Of a DNA stretch of 64,000 bases, positions 58,095 to 64,000 are shown piece by piece; position 1 is the stretch's first letter, and the number at the start of each line of letters is the position of its first letter. Both the position numbers and the translations under genes were made by a program. The DNA is from CALKYB01 sp964510575 (lineage in GTDB: Bacteria > Bdellovibrionota_C > UBA2361 > SZUA-149 > CALKYB01). The stretch is taken from the NCBI GenBank assembly GCA_964510575.1, contig CAZECN010000014.1, positions 1-64,000 of the forward strand, in the 5' to 3' direction. Under the pieces are notes generated by a model, which saw nothing but the letters and a program-made list of their open reading frames with translations, ran no database searches and was not told the DNA's origin.

Positions 58095-59330
58095 ATGACT
58101 TTCGAAGAAAAACTCCAAAACTACGCAAAGCTAATGGTTTGCCATGGACTTAATGTTCAACCGGGACAAATGGTAAATATTAGTGCCGAAGCCTACCATA
58201 GAGAACTCGCCGTGATGGCAGTGGAGGAAGCGTGGAAAAGAGGGGCGTCCTATGTGAACCTAGACCTCAATGACTCACGCACAACTAGGCTGAGAGTTCA
58301 ACACTCTGAGGACAAAGATTTAGAATTCGTTCCTGCTTATGTTTCAGAGAAGTACAAAGAAATAGTTGATCAAACTGGAGCCAATCTTGCTATTCGCGGA
58401 AGCGAATACCCTGATATCCTAGCCGACCTATCCACTAAGAAAGTTAACAATCTTAGACTCAGCAATCACAAAGCAATCAAGTACTTCTATGATGAGGGAA
58501 TTGGAAAATCCAAGGTCCACTGGTCTCTTGCCAATGGAGCGACTCCTGGCTGGGCTAGTAAAATTTTTCCAGAAATGGAGCCAGAAGAAGCCTGCAAAAG
58601 ACTTTGGGATGAGATTTTCAAAGCCTGTAGAGCCGACAAAGAAAATTGCCTAGAGCTTTGGAAAGAACACAACGACCGGCTTCATGCTCGAAGTAAAAGG
58701 CTCAATGACCTAGAGCTAGAGACCATTCATTTCTCCGGACCCGGAACTGACCTCAAAGTAGGACTCTCCAAACTTGCTTTATTCAAGGGTGGCGGAGATG
58801 AAAGTCCAAGGGGAGTTGAATACGAGCCCAACATTCCGACTGAAGAGGTTTTCACTACACCTGATAATAGAAAGACAGAAGGGGAAGTCAGTGCTACTCG
58901 ACCTTTCCTTATTAATGGCGTTTTAATCGAAAATTTAAAAATCGTTTTCGAAAAAGGTAAGATTGCTAACTTCTCGGCTACCAACGGTGCTGAAACTTTT
59001 AAAGAATACACATCCAGCGATCCTGGTGCTTCTAGGCTTGGGGAAGTTGCACTAGTGGGAACAGACTCGCCAATCTTTCAAAGCGGCTTGGTGTTTCAAG
59101 ACATTCTCTATGATGAAAATGCGGCTTGTCATATCGCGGTAGGTTCTGCTTACAAATTCTGCCTCAAGGGTGGAGATAGTCTCTCCAAAGATAAACTCGA
59201 AGAAATCGGCTGCAATGAAAGTATGGTGCACACCGATATGATGATCTCGTCTGAGGAAGTTAGCGTCAAAGGCACTACCTACTCGGGAGAAGAAGTACAA
59301 TTGATCGAAAACGGAAAATGGGTGGAATAA
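58095..59330 (+). CDS. M29 family metallo-aminopeptidase (AmpS/PepS-like)
   Basis: A 411-residue aminopeptidase of the thermophilic-aminopeptidase T/AmpS family. It has the N-terminal LMVCHGLNVQPGQMVNISAE block, FSGPGTDLKVGLS, and metal-site segments around PNIPTEEVFTTPD, NAACHIAVGSAY and MVHTDMMISSEEV. These enzymes need two Co, Zn or Mn ions, which fits its place beside mntR. The stop overlaps the next gene's start (TAATG). Confidence 0.9.
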   Translation: MTFEEKLQNYAKLMVCHGLNVQPGQMVNISAEAYHRELAVMAVEEAWKRGASYVNLDLNDSRTTRLRVQHSEDKDLEFVPAYVSEKYKEIVDQTGANLAIRGSEYPDILADLSTKKVNNLRLSNHKAIKYFYDEGIGKSKVHWSLANGATPGWASKIFPEMEPEEACKRLWDEIFKACRADKENCLELWKEHNDRLHARSKRLNDLELETIHFSGPGTDLKVGLSKLALFKGGGDESPRGVEYEPNIPTEEVFTTPDNRKTEGEVSATRPFLINGVLIENLKIVFEKGKIANFSATNGAETFKEYTSSDPGASRLGEVALVGTDSPIFQSGLVFQDILYDENAACHIAVGSAYKFCLKGGDSLSKDKLEEIGCNESMVHTDMMISSEEVSVKGTTYSGEEVQLIENGKWVE

Positions 59331-60715
59331 TGAAAGAATACGACGTTATAGTTATTGGTGGCGGTGGTGGAACCAAATTAGTGACTCCTGTGGCTAACAT
59401 GGGACTTAAAGTAGCAATTCTTGAAAAAGAAGCTATGGGAGGAACCTGTCTAAACCGAGGCTGCATTCCTTCCAAAATGATGATTCATCCCGCAGACCGA
59501 ATCTGCCACATCCAAGACAGCTATAAGTTCGAATTAGGACTCAGAGCTTCTTTTGACATAGACTTCAGCACAATGGTCAAAAGGATTTCTCAATCTGTGG
59601 ATTCCGATGCAGCGAGCATTCCACCAGCTTACGATAAAAACCCGAATATTGATTACTACCCCCATGAGGGGCGCTTTGTCTCGAACAAGGTAATTGCAGT
59701 GAATGACCAAGAGATTACAGCAGATAAAATATTCATTGCTGTTGGTTCAAGACCTTCAATTCCTGAAATACCTGGCCTGGAGGGTACTCCTTTCATGACT
59801 AGCCGAGAAGCTCTCAGAAACACAGAGCTTCCTAAAACAATGACCGTGATTGGCGGAGGCTTTATCGCTTTAGAGTTAGGGCATGCTTATAGTTGCTTTG
59901 GAACTTCAGTTGATTTTTTGATTCGAAGCCAAATGATGCGTGGACTAGATCAAGACGTTATTGATGAGTTCGAAAAAGAATTCAGTAAGCGAAATAATTT
60001 GCACTCCGGCTTTTCCCCAGAGTCCGTTAGCTACAACGAGGGTCATTTTCATATTACTTGCAAAGGACCAGCGGGTAAGGAGAAAGAGATTTCCTCAGAG
60101 GCACTACTAGTTGCCACTGGAGTAAAGCCTAACTCAGACCTTTTAGGGCTTGAAAACACCGATATCAAAGTTGATGCCAAAGGCTATATTGAAGTCGATA
60201 AACAGCTACGAACCAATGTGGAGGGCGTTTGGGCTATTGGTGATGTGGTTGGCAACTATATGTTTCGTCATAGTGTAAACTACGAAGGTGAATACTTATT
60301 TAGAACTCTATTTTCTGCGCCAACAGAGGAAGATCTGGACTACGGTCCAGTTCCCAGCGCCGTATTTACCCATCCAGAGATAGCCTCAGTAGGTAAGACC
60401 GAATTAGAGCTTCAAGCCGAAGGAATCGATTACGTTGCGGGAATAAATCCCTATAGAAAAAGCGCAATGGGCTCAGCTAGATTATCCGACCATGGGTTTG
60501 TAAAGGTTCTTGTCAGTAAAAATGACAAGAAAATTCTAGGAGCTCATATTATCGGGGATGAAGCCTCAAACATGATTCACCTGTTTATCGCTTTTATAAA
60601 ACTTGGTGGAACTTTAGATGATATGATGGACATGATTTTTGTTCATCCTGCTCTGCCAGAAATAGCAAGGAATGCAGGACGGAAGGCTAGGGCTTTGCTC
60701 GCAACAAATTCATAG
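59330..60715 (+). CDS. FAD-dependent pyridine nucleotide-disulfide oxidoreductase (Lpd / mycothione-reductase-like)
   Basis: A 461-residue flavoprotein. FAD site VIVIGGGGGTKL, redox pair GGTCLNRGCIPSK, NAD site TVIGGGFIALELGHAY, second FAD motif VWAIGDVVG and the C-terminal His block HPALPEIA are all intact, so it should be active on a disulfide. The details (PSKMMIHPADRI, LRNTELPKTMTV) resemble mycothione reductases and outlying dihydrolipoamide dehydrogenases more than classical Lpd; no 2-oxoacid dehydrogenase genes are nearby. The ATG at 59330 follows GGTGGA and overlaps the peptidase stop. Substrate unknown. Confidence 0.82.
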   Translation: MKEYDVIVIGGGGGTKLVTPVANMGLKVAILEKEAMGGTCLNRGCIPSKMMIHPADRICHIQDSYKFELGLRASFDIDFSTMVKRISQSVDSDAASIPPAYDKNPNIDYYPHEGRFVSNKVIAVNDQEITADKIFIAVGSRPSIPEIPGLEGTPFMTSREALRNTELPKTMTVIGGGFIALELGHAYSCFGTSVDFLIRSQMMRGLDQDVIDEFEKEFSKRNNLHSGFSPESVSYNEGHFHITCKGPAGKEKEISSEALLVATGVKPNSDLLGLENTDIKVDAKGYIEVDKQLRTNVEGVWAIGDVVGNYMFRHSVNYEGEYLFRTLFSAPTEEDLDYGPVPSAVFTHPEIASVGKTELELQAEGIDYVAGINPYRKSAMGSARLSDHGFVKVLVSKNDKKILGAHIIGDEASNMIHLFIAFIKLGGTLDDMMDMIFVHPALPEIARNAGRKARALLATNS

Positions 60716-60730
60716 CTGCACATCTCTCAG

Positions 60731-61432
60731 CTAGAAGTGTTTGGCCAGCCATTGATTGAGCGCTTTAATTCCATCTGATGAAACTTTATGCCCAACTGGA
60801 GCCTCTAAGTAGTTCAGCTCAGCTCCACACTGCTCTAGGTAATCCTTTCCCTTCCTGGCAGTTTCAATTGGAATGATTTTGTCTTCAGTTCCGGAAGCCA
60901 TAAAAAACTCAGGTAAATTCATATCTTGTCTGAACTTGGGATCAACCTCCTGCTCGACTTGAGGGACAAAGCCAGCCAACAAACCAACACCTTCAAAAAC
61001 CTCGGGGCTTTTAAAAGCCAATGAGCAAACTGTTCCAGCTCCTTGGCTAAACCCAGCAGTAACCGTTTTAATATTCCGAGGGATGTTGAAGTATTCCTTA
61101 GCTGAGACTAGAAATTTTTCTAGTTTTCCAGCGGCCTCGTCCATCTCCTCTCGACTAGCCACTCCCCCGCTCCGACCCTCAACTTTCCACCAACTAAATC
61201 CCCCTAGTTGATCTTCAATCGGCGCCTCGGGAGCTATAAAAACTATTTTCTCCCCAACGCTTTTCGGTCGAGCAAAAACCCACATCACATCAAAATTTCC
61301 TGCCCTGCCATGAACCAGTAATACTAGCCCTTTGGCCTCAGAAACTGCCGAGATCGACTCGGGAACAAATATCCTAAAGTTAAGGCCAAGTGCTTCAACT
61401 TCTTCTGCGCTACCTATCCGGGTTTTCAACAT
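60731..61432 (-). CDS. Alpha/beta-hydrolase, carboxylesterase/phospholipase type
   Basis: A 233-residue hydrolase of the YpfH/acyl-protein-thioesterase-like group. It has VLLVHGRAGN (oxyanion region), nucleophile Ser in TAGFSQGAGTV, acid Asp in ASGTEDKIIPIE and catalytic His in APVGHKVSSDG. The segment PEAPIEDQLGGFSWWKVE is typical. No signal peptide, so cytoplasmic. It converges with the oxidoreductase gene (15-base gap). Confidence 0.87.
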   Translation of the reverse strand: MLKTRIGSAEEVEALGLNFRIFVPESISAVSEAKGLVLLVHGRAGNFDVMWVFARPKSVGEKIVFIAPEAPIEDQLGGFSWWKVEGRSGGVASREEMDEAAGKLEKFLVSAKEYFNIPRNIKTVTAGFSQGAGTVCSLAFKSPEVFEGVGLLAGFVPQVEQEVDPKFRQDMNLPEFFMASGTEDKIIPIETARKGKDYLEQCGAELNYLEAPVGHKVSSDGIKALNQWLAKHF

Positions 61433-61568
61433 GTTGTGAACTATGTAATTGACTAAATTAGTGACTTAAATGCTTTATTTGGCCCTACCTGACAAATCTA
61501 TTGGTAAAAGCCTTGACCGTATTACCCAATTTCATTAAAAAGCTCGAGCCTATTAGTTCAGGCTTTGC

Positions 61569-61646
61569 GTCCCCATCGTCTAGTCTGGCCCAGGACACCG
61601 GATTTTCATTCCGGCAACAGGGGTTCAAATCCCCTTGGGGACGCCA
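61569..61646 (+). tRNA. tRNA-Glu(TTC)
   Basis: Acceptor GTCCCCA/TGGGGAC, anticodon stem CCGGA/TCCGG with loop TTTTCAT (anticodon TTC), and T arm AGGGG-TTCAAAT-CCCCT. The discriminator is G and CCA is encoded at 61644-61646. It stands between convergent/divergent protein genes with no sign of integrated DNA. Confidence 0.97.
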
Positions 61647-61690
61647 TTTTCATTTTTGGAGATATTATCCTTCTCCCTTCATCTTTTAAA

Positions 61691-62761
61691 TTAAGACTCG
61701 GGGTCTTTTGAATCACTAGATTTGAAAGCGCTCTGTTGCTTTCTCTTACGATAAAGAATCTGAGCATAGTCTCTTAAATCACTGACAAGGTCATACTCAT
61801 CAATTATTTCTTTACCAACCAACTCTTCAACCAAATCTTCAACAGTAACCAGTCCGGCAAAAGCTCCGTGCTCGTCTACGACAGAGCATATGGATTCCTT
61901 TTTCTCGAACATCTCTAGCATCACTTTATCAGCCCGCATTAGCTCATTAACTGTTGTAAGCGGCCTAGCTAGTTCAGAAAGCTTTCTATCCTCATGACCC
62001 TCTAGCAAAGATCGGTAGATATCACGCTGCGTCACATAGGACTCTATCGCTTCTTGATCTGTGTCTGGATAAATCGGGACTCTTGAGTGAGCCCAGTCAC
62101 AAATTTCGGACTTTACTTCCCCAACGGTCCTATCTTGAGGAAGACGAAAAACAACAACCCTTGGAGTTAATACATCTTTCACTAAGAGGCGGTCAAAGCC
62201 AATAATATTCTGAATAACTGAACCTTCTAAGTGATCCAACACCCCTTCAGTCTGACCAATCTCAGTCAAAGATAGAAACTCCTGCTCAGAAAAAGAAGGC
62301 TCGTCACCTCCTTTCTTGAACAAAGAAGAGACCATTTCCGTAAGCTTAATAAAAGGTGAAAAAAGTATTACAAGACAGTGAAGTGGCCAAGCTATCAGTT
62401 GAGATACACTTCTAGCAGACATTGCACCAATCTGTTTGGGAATGATCTCACTCAGGTAAAGCATTGCTAAGGTGAAAACTACTGAGAAGATTACAACACT
62501 ATCTTCACCATAAATTTTTCCGACAAGGTAACCTGCGACAGCTGCACCTATAGTATGAGAAATCGTATTGAGGATCAGAATAGCAGAAATAGGAGGACTA
62601 AGGTTTTCTTTAAAATTAAAGATTAGCTTACCTGTTTTAGATCCTTGGTCAGCTAAGTGCTTGGCGTAAGCTTTAGGTACAGCAAATAGAGCTGCCTCCA
62701 TTAGTGAGCAAAACGCAGAAACACTTATTGAAATAATTATTGCAGCAGCTAAAGCAAACAT
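61691..62761 (-). CDS. CNNM/DUF21 and CBS-pair membrane protein (hemolysin-like, CorB type)
   Basis: A 356-residue protein with a DUF21 (CNNM) transmembrane domain of three to four helices (about 1-190; SLMEAALFAVPKAYA, LSEIIPKQIGA). A CBS pair spans about 200-330 (DVLTPRVVVFRLP, SVVDEHGAFAGLVTVEDLVEELVG). The short acidic/basic tail lacks a CorC_HlyC domain. Such proteins act in Mg or Co transport or its regulation. It is 47 bases downstream of the TonB receptor gene. Confidence 0.88.
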   Translation of the reverse strand: MFALAAAIIISISVSAFCSLMEAALFAVPKAYAKHLADQGSKTGKLIFNFKENLSPPISAILILNTISHTIGAAVAGYLVGKIYGEDSVVIFSVVFTLAMLYLSEIIPKQIGAMSARSVSQLIAWPLHCLVILFSPFIKLTEMVSSLFKKGGDEPSFSEQEFLSLTEIGQTEGVLDHLEGSVIQNIIGFDRLLVKDVLTPRVVVFRLPQDRTVGEVKSEICDWAHSRVPIYPDTDQEAIESYVTQRDIYRSLLEGHEDRKLSELARPLTTVNELMRADKVMLEMFEKKESICSVVDEHGAFAGLVTVEDLVEELVGKEIIDEYDLVSDLRDYAQILYRKRKQQSAFKSSDSKDPES

Positions 62762-62808
62762 TGATTAAAATAATTAAAGACTAGTTAAAAACTAACTAAT
62801 TAAGCCGA

Positions 62809-64000
62809 TTAAAAAACACTACTAATTTTTAAGAAAACACCTCGATCCACTTCATAAGCAGGCTGATCAACAAAATCGTTACCAAACTCTCTGTGGCTGG
62901 ACTCTAACAAATTTTTTCCCACCAACGAAACCTCTGTATTTACTGCTGGCGACCAAGATAAACGTAAGTCAAGCTCTAGGTAATCATCTACATCAAAAGC
63001 TTCTAGCTCATCCACATACCTCAAAGAGCTATCAAACTCCCAGTTTTTGCCCAGGTCAAAGCGAGATTGTAAGAAGGCTTGATGCTGAGGATCTCTCCCC
63101 TCATCATCATCCCCTCTGGGGTCTCTGCTTCCAGAGCCGGGTTTCAAATCTATATTAAGGAAGGAGTAACTAGCCTTGAGCTCTAGCCAGGAAGCAGGCT
63201 GAAAGCTTCCAACCAATTCGACTCCAGAAGTTTCACCGGAAAGCTGGTTATCGAAGACAAAACTCTGCTCTAAAACTCCCCGCTCCGAGTCTAGCTCCGG
63301 CACCCCCTCTGGTTCAAAAGTAATCAGCCTGGATACATCATTATAAAACAACGAGACATCCATAGAAAAAGCACTACTAAAAAGTTTACGGTAGCCAACC
63401 TCATAACTAACCGAAACTTCGGACTCTGTATCGCGACTCCCAAAAATAGTGTTTTCAACTATTAAATTATTATCTGTTCTAAAACTGGTGATCGGTAATT
63501 CCACATCTTGGTTAATTCTGGAAGGGGTTCTAATAACCCTCGAAACTCCAGCCCAGTAGGTCTCACCGGGGATAGGTGCCCAAACAAATTTTAAAGAGGG
63601 CTGATATTCAAAACCAGTAAAATCATTGTGCTCGAATTTGCTCCCAGCGATCAACCAAGCTTCATCACTCAACAAAAGTTTATCTTGAATAAAAGCACTA
63701 AACACTGAGACATTTCTCTCTGCATCCAAATAATTGGCAAGCTCAGACTCTCCTAACTCGTCGCTGGACAGACTGTAACCTAATCCCCAAATCAACTCGT
63801 TATTTTCATCTAAATTATAGCGATGCTGAAAATCGACATCGAAGCGGTTGATGTTCGAGTCGTTAACAACATCCTCTCTTCTTTCTCGATCTAAGTATGT
63901 TTGAAGCTGCCAATCTGATCTCGTCCCGTATCTCTTGGTCAATCGACCAAGTAAATACTGTCCCTCGGTTTCCCGGTCGACGGAAACAGTTCTTCGTAGA
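62809..64000 (-). CDS. TonB-dependent outer-membrane receptor, C-terminal part (start beyond window)
   Basis: The minus-strand frame is open from the window edge (no start visible; LRRTVSVDRETEGQYL...) to a stop at 62809. About 397 residues of beta-barrel are present: alternating aromatic/polar strands, WAGVSRVIRTPSRIN, GYRKLFSSAFSMDVSLFYND and a final strand ending in Phe (VFLKISSVF), as BamA recognition requires. The C-terminal blocks are those of TonB-dependent receptors. The plug domain and TonB box are outside, so the ligand cannot be guessed. Asp/Glu-rich loops are notable. Confidence 0.88.
   Translation of the reverse strand, partial: LRRTVSVDRETEGQYLLGRLTKRYGTRSDWQLQTYLDRERREDVVNDSNINRFDVDFQHRYNLDENNELIWGLGYSLSSDELGESELANYLDAERNVSVFSAFIQDKLLLSDEAWLIAGSKFEHNDFTGFEYQPSLKFVWAPIPGETYWAGVSRVIRTPSRINQDVELPITSFRTDNNLIVENTIFGSRDTESEVSVSYEVGYRKLFSSAFSMDVSLFYNDVSRLITFEPEGVPELDSERGVLEQSFVFDNQLSGETSGVELVGSFQPASWLELKASYSFLNIDLKPGSGSRDPRGDDDEGRDPQHQAFLQSRFDLGKNWEFDSSLRYVDELEAFDVDDYLELDLRLSWSPAVNTEVSLVGKNLLESSHREFGNDFVDQPAYEVDRGVFLKISSVF

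Noticed and set aside
61569..61690. tRNA-Glu as an integration site for a mobile element
   Set aside because: No integrase, no direct repeat of the tRNA 3' end, and the flanking genes are ordinary.

Overview
The window reads as a compact, moderately AT-rich chromosomal segment of a Gram-negative bacterium. The Gram-negative evidence is a TonB-dependent receptor, Slt-type lytic transglycosylase, lipoprotein signal peptides and a PEP-CTERM protein. Genes are dense, TTG and GTG starts are frequent, and many neighbours overlap by 1-4 bases. Paired M16 peptidases, the murA-prmC-prfA order, a small CxxC protein ending in NFCDWF and CheY-like proteins with long tails suggest a deltaproteobacterial-grade lineage (Bdellovibrionota, Myxococcota or SAR324-like). 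The sequence alone does not fix the phylum. There is no phage, no insertion sequence with a transposase, and no CRISPR array.

Layout. 1-7199: a truncated membrane gene, two unknown genes (one with an EF-hand and a C-terminal membrane segment), an M16 peptidase pair, a zinc-ribbon protein, mutM, a double-receiver protein and two small membrane proteins. 7207-18094: sulfur assimilation: cysE, a siroheme methyltransferase and sulfite reductase on the minus strand, divergent from an Rrf2 regulator, cysD, cysN, a DUF2061 protein and a TauE/SafE permease. A TerC protein, a PEP-CTERM protein, cysK and an Rdx (SelT/W/H-like) protein follow. 18261-23624: an MBOAT O-acyltransferase, an AlgJ/AlgX-like partner, a HelD-like helicase and a cysteine-rich lipoprotein. 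24041-30335 (minus): fabH, fabF, an Hda-like ATPase, murA, prmC and prfA. 30511-37858: slt, a glycosyltransferase, a CbpA-type J protein and clpB. 38124-40753: two trans-sulfuration enzymes, the first of fungal (STR2-like) type. 41283-46755: site-2 protease, Hsp20, HAD phosphatase, comM, an AMIN-domain protein and a small membrane protein. 46861-51901 (minus): purF, M42 peptidase, tRNA-Gly, aspartate aminotransferase, coaD, rsmD. 52039-53596: tRNA-Lys, a receiver fused to a histone-H1-like tail, and a CheY. 53622-58082: an Mn-type ABC importer divergent from mntR. 58095-64000: M29 peptidase, a disulfide oxidoreductase, an esterase, tRNA-Glu, a CBS/DUF21 protein and a partial TonB receptor.

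The most unusual signal is non-coding. A family of roughly 56-59 bp elements has a conserved core (TTTAAATTTCG) flanked by perfect 12-bp inverted arms. The arm sequence differs from copy to copy, yet the two arms of an element always match each other. Copies alternate in orientation and are separated by short hairpins, forming mosaic arrays in the divergent intergenic regions of sulfite reductase/rrf2 and of the trans-sulfuration gene/site-2 protease. A truncated copy lies between the M16 genes.

Other notable points are MurA with Asp in place of the catalytic Cys, an Mn permease fused to a DtxR-like domain, two well-formed MntR-type operators, palindromes upstream of rrf2, cysK and fabF, and a structured leader upstream of the trans-sulfuration genes.
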